From positions 16,785,250 to 16,849,249 of the forward strand of contig JAQNBH010000014.1 of the NCBI GenBank assembly GCA_028752905.1: a stretch of 64,000 nucleotides of DNA. Reading direction: 5' to 3'. Every line of letters begins with the position of its first letter. The first letter of the stretch is position 1. Shown here piece after piece: positions 1 through 15,600 of the stretch. Source of the DNA: Cladorhizidae sp. MBARI D1340-BT2 (Eukaryota > Porifera > Demospongiae > Poecilosclerida > Cladorhizidae). Position numbers and translations under genes: made by a program. The notes below the pieces were generated by a model that searched no databases, was not told the DNA's origin, and saw only the letters and a list, made by a program, of their open reading frames with translations.

Positions 1-2329
1 GCTAGATGCTCTCACCTTCATCAGCAATAATGAGATGAAGGCTAGACACTCTCACCTTCATCAGCAATAATGAGATGAAGGCTAGATGCTCTCACCTTCA
101 TCAGCAATAATGAGATAAAGGCTAGATGCTCTCACCTTCATCAGCAATAATGAGATGAAGACTAGATGCTCTCACCTTCATCAGCAATAATGAGATGAAG
201 GCTAGATGCTCTCACCTTCATCAGCAATAATGAGATGAAGACTAGATGCTCTCTCCTTCATCAGCAATAATGAGATGAAGGCTAGATGCTCACGCCTACA
301 TCAGCAATAATGAGATGAAGACTAGATGCTCTCACCTTCATCAGCAATAATGAGATGAAGGCTAGAAGGTCTCACCTTCATCAGCAATAATGAGATGAAG
401 GCTAGATGCTCTCACCTTCATCAGCAATAATGAGATGAAGGCTAGATGCTCTCACCTTCATCAGCAATAATGAGATGAAGGCTAGATGCTCTTGCTTTCA
501 TCAGCAATATGAGATGGAGGCTAGATGCTCTCACCTTCATCAGCAATAATGAGATGAAGACTAGATGCTCTCACCTTCATTAGCAATAATGAGATGAAGG
601 CTAAATGCTCTCACCTTCATCAGCAATAATGAGATGAAGACTAGATGCTCTCACCTTCATCAGCAATAATGAGATGAAGGCTAGATGCTCTCACCTTCAT
701 CAGCAATAATGAGATGAAGACTAGATGCTCTCAACTTCATCAGCAATATAATGAGATGAAGACTAGATGCTCACGCTTTCATCAGCAATAATGAGATGAA
801 GACTAGATGCTCTCACCTTCATCAGCAATAATGAGATGAAGACTAGATGCTCTCACCTTCATCAGCAATAATGAGATGAAGGCTAGATGCTCTCACCTTC
901 ATCAGCAATAATGAGATGAAGGCTAGATGCTCTTGCTTTCATCAGCAATATGAGATGGAGGCTAGATGCTCTCACCTTCATCAGCAATAATGAGATGATG
1001 GCTAGATGCTCACGCCTACATCAGCAATAATGAGATGAAGACTAGATGCTCTCACCTTCATCAGCAATAATTAGATGGAGGCTAGATGCTCTCACCTTCA
1101 TCAGCAATAATGAGATGAAGGCTAGATGCTCTTGCTTTCATCAGCAATATGAGATGGAGGCTAGATGCTCTCACCTTCATCAGCAATAATGAGATGAAGG
1201 CTAGATGCTCACGCCTTCATCAGCAATAATGAGATGAAGACTAGATGCTCTCACCTTCATCAGCAATAATGAGATGAAGGCTAGATGCTCACGCCTTCAT
1301 CAGCAATAATGAGATGAAGACTTGATTCTCACACCTTCATCAGCAATAATGAGATGAAGGCTAGATGCTCTCACCTTCATCAGCAATAATGAGATGAAGG
1401 CTAGATGCTCTTGCCTTCATCAGTAAAAATGAGATGAAGACTAGATGCTCTCACCTTCATCAGCAATAATGAGATGAAGGCTAGATGCTCTTGCCATTAT
1501 CAGCAATAATGAGATGAAGGCTAGATGCTCTCACCTTCATCAGCAATAATGAGATGAAGGCTAGATGCTCTTGCCTTCATCAGCAATAATGAGATGAAGG
1601 CTAGATGCTCACGCCTTCATCAGATGAAGACTAGATGCTCTCACCTTAATCAGCAATAATGAGATGAAGACTAGATGCTCTCTCCTTCAGCAATAATGAG
1701 ATAAAGGCTAGATGCTCACAGCAATAATGAGATGAAGACTAGATGCTCTCACCTTCATCAGCAATAATAAGATGAAGGCTAGATGCTCTCTCCTTCAGCA
1801 ATAATGAGATAAAGGCTAGATGCTCACGCCTTCATCAGTAATAATGAGATGAAGACTAGATGCTCTTACCTTCATCAGCAATAATGAGATGAAGGCTAAA
1901 TGCTCTCACCTTCATCAGCAATAATGAGATGAAGGCTAGATGCTCACGCCTTCATCAGCAATAATGAGATGAAGACTAGATGCTCTCACCTTCATCAGCA
2001 ATAATGAGATGAAGGCTAAATGCTCTCACCTTCATCAGCAATAATGAGATGAAGACTAGATGCTCTCACCTTCATCAGCAATAATGAGATGAAGGCTAGA
2101 TGCTCTCACCTTCATCAGCAATAATGAGATGAAGACTATATGCTCTCAACTTCATCAGCAATATAATGAGATGAAGACTAGATGCTCACGCATACATCAG
2201 CAATAATGAGATGAAGACTAGATGCTCTCACCTTCATCAGCAATAATGAGATGAAGACTAGATGCTCTCACCTTCATCAGCAATAATAAGATGAAGGCTA
2301 GATGCTCTCACCTTCATCAGCAATAATGA

Positions 2330-5300
2330 GATGAAGACTAGATGCTCTCACCTTCATCAGCAATAATGAGATGAAGGCTAGATGCTCTCACCTTCATCAG
2401 CAATAATGAGATGAAGGCTAGATGCTCTCACCTTCATCAGCAATAATGAGATGAAGGCTAGATGCTCTCACCTTCATCAGCAATAATGAGATGAAGACTA
2501 GATGCTCTCAACTTCATCAGAAATAATGAGATGAAGACTAGATGCTCTCACCTTCATCAGCAATAATGAGATGAAGGCTAGATGCTCTCACCTTCATCAG
2601 CAATAATGAGATGAAGGCTAGATGCTCTCACCTTCATCATCAATAATGAGATGAAGGCTAGATGCTCTCACCTTCATCAGCAATAATGAGATAAAAGCTA
2701 GATGCTCTCACCTTCATCAGCAATAATGAGATGAAGACTAGATGCTCTCACCTTCATCAGCAATAATGAGATGAAGGCTAGATGCTCTCACCTTCATCAG
2801 CAATAATGAGATGAAGGCTAGATGCTCTCACCTTCATCAGCAATAATGAGATGAAGGCTAGACACTCTCACCTTCATCAGCAATAATGAGATGAAGGCTA
2901 GATGCTCTCACCTTCATCAGCAATAATGAGATAAAGGCTAGATGCTCTCACCTTCATCAGCAATAATGAGATGAAGACTAGATGCTCTCACCTTCATCAG
3001 CAATAATGAGATGAAGACTAGATGCTCTCACCTTCATCAGCAATAATGAGATGAAGACTAGATGCTCTCTCCTTCATCAGCAATAATGAGATGAAGGCTA
3101 GATGCTCACGCCTACATCAGCAATAATGAGATGAAGACTAGATGCTCTCACCTTCATCAGCAATAATGAGATGAAGGCTAGAAGGTCTCACCTTCATCAG
3201 CAATAATGAGATGAAGGCTAGATGCTCTCACCTTCATCAGCAATAATGAGATGAAGGCTAGATGCTCTCACCTTCATCAGCAATAATGAGATGAAGGCTA
3301 GATGCTCTTGCTTTCATCAGCAATATGAGATGGAGGCTAGATGCTCTCACCTTCATCAGCAATAATGAGATGAAGACTAGATGCTCTTACCTTCATCAGC
3401 AATAATGAGATGAAGGCTAAATGCTCTCACCTTCATCAGCAATAATGAGATGAAGGCTAGATGCTCACGCCTTCATCAGCAATAATGAGATGAAGACTAG
3501 ATGCTCTCACCTTCATTAGCAATAATGAGATGAAGGCTAAATGCTCTCACCTTCATCAGCAATAATGAGATGAAGACTAGATGCTCTCACCTTCATCAGC
3601 AATAATGAGATGAAGGCTAGATGCTCTCACCTTCATCAGCAATAATGAGATGAAGAATAGATGCTCTCAACTTCATCAGCAATATAATGAGATGAAGACT
3701 AGATGCTCACGCCTTCATCAGCAATAATGAGATGAAGACTAGATGCTCTCACCTTCATCAGCAATAATGAGATGAAGACTAGATGCTCTCACCTTCATCA
3801 GCAATAATAAGATGAAGGCTAGATGCTCTCACCTTCATCAGCAATAATGAGATGAAGACTAGATGCTCTCACCTTCATCAGCAATAATGAGATGAAGGCT
3901 AGATGCTCTCACCTTCATCAGCAATAATGAGATGAAGGCTAGATGCTCTCACCTTCATCAGCAATAATGAGATGAAGACTAGATGCTCTCAACTTCATCA
4001 GCAATAATGAGATGAAGACTAGATGCTCTCACCTTCATCAGCAATAATAAGATGAAGGCTAGATGCTCTCACCTTCATCAGCAATAATGAGATGAAGACT
4101 AGATGCTCTCACCTTCATCAGCAATAATGAGATGAAGACTAGATGCTCTCACCTTCATCAGCAATAATGAGATGAAGGCTAGATGCTCTCACCTTCATCA
4201 GCAATAATGAGATGAAGACTAGATGCTCTCAACTTCATCAGCAATATAATGAGATGAAGACTAGATGCTCACGCCTTCATCAGCAATAATGAGATGAAGA
4301 CTAGATGCTCTCAACTTCATCAGCAATAATGAGATGAAGGCTAGATGCTCTCACCTTCATCAGCAATAATGAGATGAAGGCTAGATGCTCTCACCTTCAT
4401 CAACAATAATGAGATGAAGGCTAGATGCTCTGGCTTTAATCAGCAATATAGATGGAGGCTAGATGCTCTCACCTTCATCAGCAATAATGAGATGAAGGCT
4501 AGATGCTCTCACCTTCATCAGCAATAATGAGATGAAGGCTAGATGCTCTTGCTTTCATCAGCAATATGAGATGGAGGCTAGATGCTCTCACCTTCATCAG
4601 CAATAATGAGATGGAGGCTAGATGCTCTCACCTTCATCAGCAATAATGAGATGAAGGCTAGATTCTCTTGCTTTCATCAGCAATATGAGATGGAGGCTAG
4701 ATGCTCTCACCTTCATCAGCAATAATGAGATGAAGGCTAGATGCTCACGCCTTTATCAGCAATAATGAGATGAAGACTAGATGCTCTCACCTTCATCAGC
4801 AATAATGAGATGAAGGCTAGATGCTCACGCCTTCATCAGCAATAATGAGATGAAGACTAGATGCTCTCACCTTCATCAGCAATAATGAGATGAAGGCTAG
4901 ATACTCTCACCTTCATCAGCAATAATGAGATGAAGGCTAGATGCTCACCTTCATCAGCAATAATGAGATGAAGACTAGATGCTCTCACCTTCATCAGCAA
5001 TAATGAGATGAAGACTAGATGCTCTCACCTTCATCAGCAATAATGAGATGAAGGCTAGATGCTCTCACCTTCATCAGCAATAATGAGATGAAGGCTAGAT
5101 GCTCTCACCTTCATCAGCAATAATGAGATGAAGGCTAGATGCTCTTGCTTTCATCAGCAATATGAGATGGAGGCTAGATGCTCTCACCTTCATCAGCAAT
5201 AATGAGATGAAGGCTAGATGCTCTCACCTTCATCAGCAATAATGAGATGGAGGCTAGATGCTCTCACCTTCATCAGCAATAATGAGATGAAGGCTAGATG

Positions 5301-8300
5301 CTCTCACCTTCATCAGCAATAATGAGATGGCTAGATGCTCTCACCTTCATCAGCAATGAGATGAAGGCTAGATGCTCTCTCCTTCATCAGCAATAATGAG
5401 ACGAAGGCTAGATGCTCTTGCTGTCATCAGCAATATGAGATGGAGGCTAGATGCTCTCACCTTCATCAGCAATAATGAGACGAAGGCTAGATGCTCTTGC
5501 TGTCATCAGCAATATGAGATGGAGGTTAGATGCTCTCACCTTCATCAGCAATAATGAGATGGCTAGATGCTCTCACCTTCATCAGCAATAATGAGATGAA
5601 GGCTAGATGCTCTTGCCTTCATCAGCAAAAATGAGATGAAGACTAGATGCTCTCACCTTCTTCAGCAATAATGAGATGAAGGCTAGATGCTCTTGCCATT
5701 ATCAGATGAAGGCTAGATGCTCTCACCTTAATCAGCAATAATGAGATGAAGGCTCGATGCTCACGCCTTCATCAGCAATAATGAGATGAAGACTAGATGC
5801 TCTCACCTTCATCAGCAATAATGAGATGAAGGCTAGATGCTCTCACCTTCATCAGCAATAATGAGATGAAGGCTAGATGCTCTCACCTTCATCAGCAATA
5901 ATGAGATGAAGGCTAGATGCTCTCACCTTCATCAGCAATAATGAGATGAAGGCTAGATGCTCTCACCTTCATCAGCAATAATGAGATGAAGGCTAGATGC
6001 TCTCTCCTTCAGCAATAATGAGATAAAGGCTAGATGCTAACGCCTTCATCAGCAATAATGAGATGAAGACTAGATGCTCTCTCCTTCAGCAATAATGAGA
6101 TAAAGGCTAGATGCTCACGCCTTCATCAGCAATAATGAGATGAAGACTAGATGCTCTCACCTTCATCAGCAATAATGAGATGAAGGCTAGATGCTCTCAC
6201 CTTCATCAGCAATAATGAGATGAAGGCTAGATGCTCTCACCTTCATCAGCAATAATGAGATGAAGGCTAGATGCTCTCACCTTCATCATCAATAATGAGA
6301 TGAAGGCTAGATGCTCTCACCTTCATCAGCAATAATGAGATAAAGGCTAGATGCTCTCACCTTCATCAGCAATAATGAGATGAAGACTAGATGCTCTCAC
6401 CTTCATCAGCTATAATGAGATGAAGGCTAGATGCTCTCACCTTCATCAGCAATAATGAGATGAAGGCTAGATGCTCTCACCTTCATCAGCAATAATGAGA
6501 TGAAGGCTAGATGCTCTCACCTTCATCAGCAATAATGAGATGAAGGCTAGATGCTCTCACTTTCATCAGTAATAATGAGATGAAGGCTAGATGCTCTCAC
6601 CTTCATCAGCAATAATGAGATGAAGGCTAGATGCTCTCACCTTCATCAGCAATAATGAGATGAAGACTAGATGCTCTTTCCTTCATCAATAATGAGATGA
6701 AGGCTAGATGCTCACGCCTTCATCAGATGAAGACTAGATGCTCTCACCTTCATCAGCAATAATGAGATGAAGACTAGATACTCTCTCCTTCAGCAATAAT
6801 GAGATAAAGGCTAGATGCTCACGCCTTCATCAGCAATAATGAGATGAAGACTAGATGCTCTCACCTTCATCAGCAATAATGAGATGAAGACTAGATGCTC
6901 TCTCCTTCATCAATAATGAGATGAAGGCTAGATGCTCACGCCTTCATCAGATGAAGACTAGATGCTCTCATCTTCATCAGCAATAATGAGATGAAGACTA
7001 GATACTCTCTCCTTCAGCAATAATGAGATAAAGGCTAGATGCTCACGCCTTCATCAGCAATAATGAGATGAAGACTAGATGCTCTCACCTTCATCAGCAA
7101 TAATAAGATGAAGGCTAGATGCTCTCTCCTTCAGCAATAATGAGATAAAGGCTAGATGCTCACGCCTTCATCAGCAATAATGAGATGAAGACTAGATGCT
7201 CTCACCTTCATCAGCAATAATGAGATGAAGGCTAAATGCTCTCACCTTCATCAGCAATAATGAGATGAAGACTAGATGCTCTCTCCTTCATCAGCAATAA
7301 TGAGATGAAGGCTAGATGCTCACGCCTACATCAGCAATAATGAGATGAAGGCTAGATGCTCTCACCTTCATCAGCAATAATGAGATGAAGGCTAGATGCT
7401 CTCACCTTCATCAGCAATAATGAGATGAAGGCTAGATGCTCTCACTTTCATCAGTAATAATGAGATGAAGGCTAGATGCTCTCACCTTCATCAGCAATAA
7501 TGAGATGAAGGCTAGATGCTCTCACCTTCATCAGCAATAATGAGATGAAGACTAGATGCTCTCTCCTTCATCAATAATGAGATGAAGGCTAGATGCTCAC
7601 GCCTTCATCAGATGAAGACTAGATGCTCTCACCTTCATCAGTAATAATGAGATGAAGACTAGATACTCTCTCCTTCAGCAATAATGAGATAAAGGCTAGA
7701 TGCTCACGCCTTCATCAGCAATAATGAGATGAAGACTAGATGCTCTCACCTTCATCAGCAATAATAAGATGAAGGCTAGATGCTCTCTCCTTCAGTAATA
7801 ATGAGATAAAGGCTAGATGCTCACGCCTTCATCAGCAATAATGAGATGAAGACTAGATGCTCTTACCTTCATCAGCAATAATGAGATGAAGGCTAAATGC
7901 TCTCACCTTCATCAGCAATAATGAGATGAAGGCTAGATGCTCACGTCTTCATCAGCAATAATGAGATGAAGACTAGATGCTCTCACCTTCATCAGCAATA
8001 ATGAGATGAAGACTAGATGCTCTTACCTTCATCAGCAATAATGAGATAAAGGCTAGATGCTCTCACCTTCATCAGCAATAATGAGATAAAGGCTAGATGC
8101 TAACGCCTTCATCAGCAATAATGAGATGAAGACTAGATGCTCTCACCTTCATCAGCAATAATGAGATGAAGACTAGATGCTCTCACCTTCATCAGCAATA
8201 ATGAGATGAAGGCTAGATGCTCTCACCTTCATCAGCAATAATGAGATGAAGGCTAGATGCTCTCACCTTCATCAGCAATAATGAGATGAAGGCTAGATGC

Positions 8301-11300
8301 TCTCACCTTCATCAGCAATAATGAGATGAAGACTAGATGCTCTCAACTTCATCAGCAATAATGAGATGAAGACTAGATGCTCTCACCTTCATCAGCAATA
8401 ATGAGATGAAGGCTAGATGCTCTCACCTTCATCAGCAATAATGAGATGAAGGCTAGATGCTCTCACCTTCATCATCAATAATGAGATGAAGGCTAGATGC
8501 TCTCACCTTCATCAGCAATAATGAGATAAAAGCTAGATGCTCTCACCTTCATCAGCAATAATGAGATGAAGACTAGATGCTCTCACCTTCATCAGCAATA
8601 ATGAGATGAAGGCTAGATGCTCTCACCTTCATCAGCAATAATGAGATGAAGGCTAGATGCTCTCACCTTCATCAGCAATAATGAGATGAAGGCTAGACAC
8701 TCTCACCTTCATCAGCAATAATGAGATGAAGGCTAGATGCTCTCACCTTCATCAGCAATAATGAGATAAAGGCTAGATGCTCTCACCTTCATCAGCAATA
8801 ATGAGATGAAGACTAGATGCTCTCACCTTCATCAGCAATAATGAGATGAAGACTAGATGCTCTCACCTTCATCAGCAATAATGAGATGAAGACTAGATGC
8901 TCTCTCCTTCATCAGCAATAATGAGATGAAGGCTAGATGCTCACGCCTACATCAGCAATAATGAGATGAAGACTAGATGCTCTCACCTTCATCAGCAATA
9001 ATGAGATGAAGGCTAGAAGGTCTCACCTTCATCAGCAATAATGAGATGAAGGCTAGATGCTCTCACCTTCATCAGCAATAATGAGATGAAGGCTAGATGC
9101 TCTCACCTTCATCAGCAATAATGAGATGAAGGCTAGATGCTCTTGCTTTCATCAGCAATATGAGATGGAGGCTAGATGCTCTCACCTTCATCAGCAATAA
9201 TGAGATGAAGACTAGATGCTCTTACCTTCATCAGCAATAATGAGATGAAGGCTAAATGCTCTCACCTTCATCAGCAATAATGAGATGAAGGCTAGATGCT
9301 CACGCCTTCATCAGCAATAATGAGATGAAGACTAGATGCTCTCACCTTCATTAGCAATAATGAGATGAAGGCTAAATGCTCTCACCTTCATCAGCAATAA
9401 TGAGATGAAGACTAGATGCTCTCACCTTCATCAGCAATAATGAGATGAAGGCTAGATGCTCTCACCTTCATCAGCAATAATGAGATGAAGACTAGATGCT
9501 CTCAACTTCATCAGCAATATAATGAGATGAAGACTAGATGCTCACGCCTTCATCAGCAATAATGAGATGAAGACTAGATGCTCTCACCTTCATCAGCAAT
9601 AATGAGATGAAGACTAGATGCTCTCACCTTCATCAGCAATAATAAGATGAAGGCTAGATGCTCTCACCTTCATCAGCAATAATGAGATGAAGACTAGATG
9701 CTCTCACCTTCATCAGCAATAATGAGATGAAGGCTAGATGCTCTCACCTTCATCAGCAATAATGAGATGAAGGCTAGATGCTCTCACCTTCATCAGCAAT
9801 AATGAGATGAAGACTAGATGCTCTCAACTTCATCAGCAATAATGAGATGAAGACTAGATGCTCTCACCTTCATCAGCAATAATAAGATGAAGGCTAGATG
9901 CTCTCACCTTCATCAGCAATAATGAGATGAAGACTAGATGCTCTCACCTTCATCAGCAATAATGAGATGAAGACTAGATGCTCTCACCTTCATCAGCAAT
10001 AATGAGATGAAGGCTAGATGCTCTCACCTTCATCAGCAATAATGAGATGAAGACTAGATGCTCTCAACTTCATCAGCAATATAATGAGATGAAGACTAGA
10101 TGCTCACGCCTTCATCAGCAATAATGAGATGAAGACTAGATGCTCTCAACTTCATCAGCAATAATGAGATGAAGGCTAGATGCTCTCACCTTCATCAGCA
10201 ATAATGAGATGAAGGCTAGATGCTCTCACCTTCATCAACAATAATGAGATGAAGGCTAGATGCTCTGGCTTTAATCAGCAATATAGATGGAGGCTAGATG
10301 CTCTCACCTTCATCAGCAATAATGAGATGAAGGCTAGATGCTCTCACCTTCATCAGCAATAATGAGATGAAGGCTAGATGCTCTTGCTTTCATCAGCAAT
10401 ATGAGATGGAGGCTAGATGCTCTCACCTTCATCAGCAATAATGAGATGGAGGCTAGATGCTCTCACCTTCATCAGCAATAATGAGATGAAGGCTAGATTC
10501 TCTTGCTTTCATCAGCAATATGAGATGGAGGCTAGATGCTCTCACCTTCATCAGCAATAATGAGATGAAGGCTAGATGCTCACGCCTTTATCAGCAATAA
10601 TGAGATGAAGACTAGATGCTCTCACCTTCATCAGCAATAATGAGATGAAGGCTAGATGCTCACGCCTTCATCAGCAATAATGAGATGAAGACTAGATGCT
10701 CTCACCTTCATCAGCAATAATGAGATGAAGGCTAGATACTCTCACCTTCATCAGCAATAATGAGATGAAGGCTAGATGCTCACCTTCATCAGCAATAATG
10801 AGATGAAGACTAGATGCTCTCACCTTCATCAGCAATAATGAGATGAAGACTAGATGCTCTCACCTTCATCAGCAATAATGAGATGAAGGCTAGATGCTCT
10901 CACCTTCATCAGCAATAATGAGATGAAGGCTAGATGCTCTCACCTTCATCAGCAATAATGAGATGAAGGCTAGATGCTCTTGCTTTCATCAGCAATATGA
11001 GATGGAGGCTAGATGCTCTCACCTTCATCAGCAATAATGAGATGAAGGCTAGATGCTCTCACCTTCATCAGCAATAATGAGATGGCGGCTAGATGCTCTC
11101 ACCTTCATCAGCAATAATGAGATGAAGGCTAGATGCTCTCACCTTCATCAGCAATAATGAGATGGCTAGATGCTCTCACCTTCATCAGCAATGAGATGAA
11201 GGCTAGATGCTCTCTCCTTCATCAGCAATAATGAGACGAAGGCTAGATGCTCTTGCTGTCATCAGCAATATGAGATGGAGGCTAGATGCTCTCACCTTCA

Positions 11301-14062
11301 TCAGCAATAATGAGACGAAGGCTAGATGCTCTTGCTGTCATCAGCAATATGAGATGGAGGTTAGATGCTCTCACCTTCATCAGCAATAATGAGATGGCTA
11401 GATGCTCTCACCTTCATCAGCAATAATGAGATGAAGGCTAGATGCTCTTGCCTTCATCAGCAAAAATGAGATGAAGACTAGATGCTCTCACCTTCTTCAG
11501 CAATAATGAGATGAAGGCTAGATGCTCTTGCCATTATCAGCAATAATGAGATGAAGGCTAGATGCTCTCACCTTCATCAGCAATAATGAGATGAAGGCTC
11601 GATGCTCACGCCTTCATCAGCAATAATGAGATGAAGACTAGATGCTCTCACCTTCATCAGCAATAATGAGATGAAGGCTAGATGCTCTCACCTTCATCAG
11701 CAATAATGAGATGAAGGCTAGATGCTCTCACCTTCATCAGCAATAATGAGATGAAGGCTAGATGCTCTCACCTTCATCAGCAATAATGAGATGAAGGCTA
11801 GATGCTCTCACCTTCATCAGCAATAATGAGATGAAGGCTAGATGCTCTCTCCTTCAGCAATAATGAGATAAAGGCTAGATGCTAACGCCTTCATCAGCAA
11901 TAATGAGATGAAGACTAGATGCTCTCTCCTTCAGCAATAATGAGATAAAGGCTAGATGCTCACGCCTTCATCAGCAATAATGAGATGAAGACTAGATGCT
12001 CTCACCTTCATCAGCAATAATGAGATGAAGGCTAGATGCTCTCACCTTCATCAGCAATAATGAGATGAAGGCTAGATGCTCTCACCTTCATCAGCAATAA
12101 TGAGATGAAGGCTAGATGCTCTCACCTTCATCATCAATAATGAGATGAAGGCTAGATGCTCTCACCTTCATCAGCAATAATGAGATAAAGGCTAGATGCT
12201 CTCACCTTCATCAGCAATAATGAGATGAAGACTAGATGCTCTCACCTTCATCAGCTATAATGAGATGAAGGCTAGATGCTCTCACCTTCATCAGCAATAA
12301 TGAGATGAAGGCTAGATGCTCTCACCTTCATCAGCAATAATGAGATGAAGGCTAGATGCTCTCACCTTCATCAGCAATAATGAGATGAAGGCTAGATGCT
12401 CTCACTTTCATCAGTAATAATGAGATGAAGGCTAGATGCTCTCACCTTCATCAGCAATAATGAGATGAAGGCTAGATGCTCTCACCTTCATCAGCAATAA
12501 TGAGATGAAGACTAGATGCTCTTTCCTTCATCAATAATGAGATGAAGGCTAGATGCTCACGCCTTCATCAGATGAAGACTAGATGCTCTCACCTTCATCA
12601 GCAATAATGAGATGAAGACTAGATACTCTCTCCTTCAGCAATAATGAGATAAAGGCTAGATGCTCACGCCTTCATCAGCAATAATGAGATGAAGACTAGA
12701 TGCTCTCACCTTCATCAGCAATAATGAGATGAAGACTAGATGCTCTCTCCTTCATCAATAATGAGATGAAGGCTAGATGCTCACGCCTTCATCAGATGAA
12801 GACTAGATGCTCTCATCTTCATCAGCAATAATGAGATGAAGACTAGATACTCTCTCCTTCAGCAATAATGAGATAAAGGCTAGATGCTCACGCCTTCATC
12901 AGCAATAATGAGATGAAGACTAGATGCTCTCACCTTCATCAGCAATAATAAGATGAAGGCTAGATGCTCTCTCCTTCAGCAATAATGAGATAAAGGCTAG
13001 ATGCTCACGCCTTCATCAGCAATAATGAGATGAAGACTAGATGCTCTCACCTTCATCAGCAATAATGAGATGAAGGCTAAATGCTCTCACCTTCATCAGC
13101 AATAATGAGATGAAGACTAGATGCTCTCTCCTTCATCAGCAATAATGAGATGAAGGCTAGATGCTCACGCCTACATCAGCAATAATGAGATGAAGGCTAG
13201 ATGCTCTCACCTTCATCAGCAATAATGAGATGAAGGCTAGATGCTCTCACCTTCATCAGTAATAATGAGATGAAGGCTAGATGCTCTCACTTTCATCAGT
13301 AATAATGAGATGAAGGCTAGATGCTCTCACCTTCATCAGCAATAATGAGATGAAGGCTAGATGCTCTCACCTTCATCAGCAATAATGAGATGAAGACTAG
13401 ATGCTCTCTCCTTCATCAATAATGAGATGAAGGCTAGATGCTCACGCCTTCATCAGATGAAGACTAGATGCTCTCACCTTCATCAGTAATAATGAGATGA
13501 AGACTAGATACTCTCTCCTTCAGCAATAATGAGATAAAGGCTAGATGCTCACGCCTTCATCAGCAATAATGAGATGAAGACTAGATGCTCTCACCTTCAT
13601 CAGCAATAATAAGATGAAGGCTAGATGCTCTCTCCTTCAGTAATAATGAGATAAAGGCTAGATGCTCACGCCTTCATCAGCAATAATGAGATGAAGACTA
13701 GATGCTCTTACCTTCATCAGCAATAATGAGATGAAGGCTAAATGCTCTCACCTTCATCAGCAATAATGAGATGAAGGCTAGATGCTCACGTCTTCATCAG
13801 CAATAATGAGATGAAGACTAGATGCTCTCACCTTCATCAGCAATAATGAGATGAAGACTAGATGCTCTTACCTTCATCAGCAATAATGAGATAAAGGCTA
13901 GATGCTCTCACCTTCATCAGCAATAATGAGATAAAGGCTAGATGCTAACGCCTTCATCAGCAATAATGAGATGAAGACTAGATGCTCTCACCTTCATCAG
14001 CAATAATGAGATGAAGACTAGATGCTCTCACCTTCATCAGCAATAATGAGATGAAGGCTAGA
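2330..14062. repeat. Tandem duplication of a ~5.84-kb block inside the satellite
   Basis: Rare monomer variants recur in the same order at a constant offset. The CTAGACACTC unit is near 2,860 and 8,695, the CTAGAAGGTC unit near 3,181 and 9,016, and the GACGAAGG module at 5,372 and 11,207, all 5,835 bp apart. After about 5,700 the offset becomes 5,845 because the left copy lacks 10 bp in one monomer. The match ends near 8,217/14,062, where CTCTCACC in one copy faces CTCACGCC in the other. The copies differ at few sites, for example GATGGAGG near 5,250 against GATGGCGG near 11,085. The duplication therefore appears recent compared with divergence between monomers. Confidence 0.9.
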
Positions 14063-15600
14063 TGCTCACGCCTTCATCAGCAATAATGAGATGAAGACTA
14101 GATGCTCTCACCTTCATCAGCAATAATGAGATGAAGGCTAGATGCTCTCACCTTCATCAGCAATAATGAGATGAAGGCTAGATGCTCTAACCTTCATCAG
14201 AAATAATGAGATGAAGGCTAGATGCTCTTGCCTTCATCAGCAATAATGAGATGAAGGCTAGATGCTCTCACCTTCATCAGCAATAATGAGATGAAGGCTA
14301 GATGCTCTCACCTTCATCATCAATAATGAGATGAAGGCTAGATGCTCTCACCTTCATCAGCAATAATGAAATAAAGGCTAGATGCTCTCACCTTCATCAG
14401 AAATAATGAGATGAAGACTAGATGCTCTCACCTTCATCAGCAATAATGAGATGAAGGCTAGATGCTCTCACCTTCATCAGCAATAATGAGATGAAGGCTA
14501 GATGCTCTCACCTTCATCAGCAATAATGAGATGAAGGCTAGATGCTCTCACCTTCATCAGCAATAATGAGATGAAGGCTAGATGCTCTCACCTTCATCAG
14601 CAATAATGAGATGAAGGCTAGATGCTCTCACCTTCATCAGCAATAATGAGATGAAGGCTAGATGCTCTCACCTTCATCAGCAATAATGAGATGAAGGCTA
14701 GATGCTCTCACTTTCATCAGTAATAATGAGATGAAGGCTAGATGCTCTCACCTTCATCAGCAATAATGAGATTAAGGCTAGATGCTAACGCCTTCATCAG
14801 CAATAATGAGATGAAGGCTAGATGCTCACGCCTTCATCAGATGAAGACTAGATGCTCTCACCTTCATCAGCAATAATGAGATGAAGACTAGATGCTCTTA
14901 CCTTCATCAGCAATAATGAGATGAAGGCTAAATGCTCTCACCTTCATCAGCAATAATGAGATGAAGGCTAGATGCTCACGTCTTCATCAGCAATAATGAG
15001 ATGAAGACTAGATGCTCTCACCTTCATCAGCAATAATGAGATGAAGACTAGATGCTCTTACCTTCATCAGCAATAATGAGATAAAGGCTAGATGCTCTCA
15101 CCTTCATCAGCAATAATGAGATAAAGGCTAGATGCTAACGCCTTCATCAGCAATAATGAGATGAAGACTAGATGCTCTCACCTTCATCAGCAATAATGAG
15201 ATGAAGACTAGATGCTCTCACCTTCATCAGCAATAATGAGATGAAGGCTAGATGCTCACGCCTTCATCAGCAATAATGAGATGAAGACTAGATGCTCTCA
15301 CCTTCATCAGCAATAATGAGATGAAGGCTAGATGCTCTCACCTTCATCAGCAATAATGAGATGAAGGCTAGATGCTCTAACCTTCATCAGAAATAATGAG
15401 ATGAAGGCTAGATGCTCTTGCCTTCATCAGCAATAATGAGATGAAGGCTAGATGCTCTCACCTTCATCAGCAATAATGAGATGAAGGCTATATGCTCTCA
15501 CCTTCATCATCAATAATGAGATGAAGGCTAGATGCTCTCACCTTCATCAGCAATAATGAGATAAAGGCTAGATGCTCTCACCTTCATCAGCAATAATGAG
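13780..15600. repeat. ~1.19-kb tandem duplication in the satellite
   Basis: The CTCACGTCTTC unit at about 13,787 recurs at about 14,977. The following marker units recur at the same 1,190-bp offset: CTCTTACC, GATGCTAACG, CTCTAACC with CAGAAATAATG, and CTTCATCATC. Shorter or rearranged versions of the same marker order appear again near 17.5-17.9 kb and through 19-24 kb, so this block seeded much of the 14-24 kb mosaic. Confidence 0.8.
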
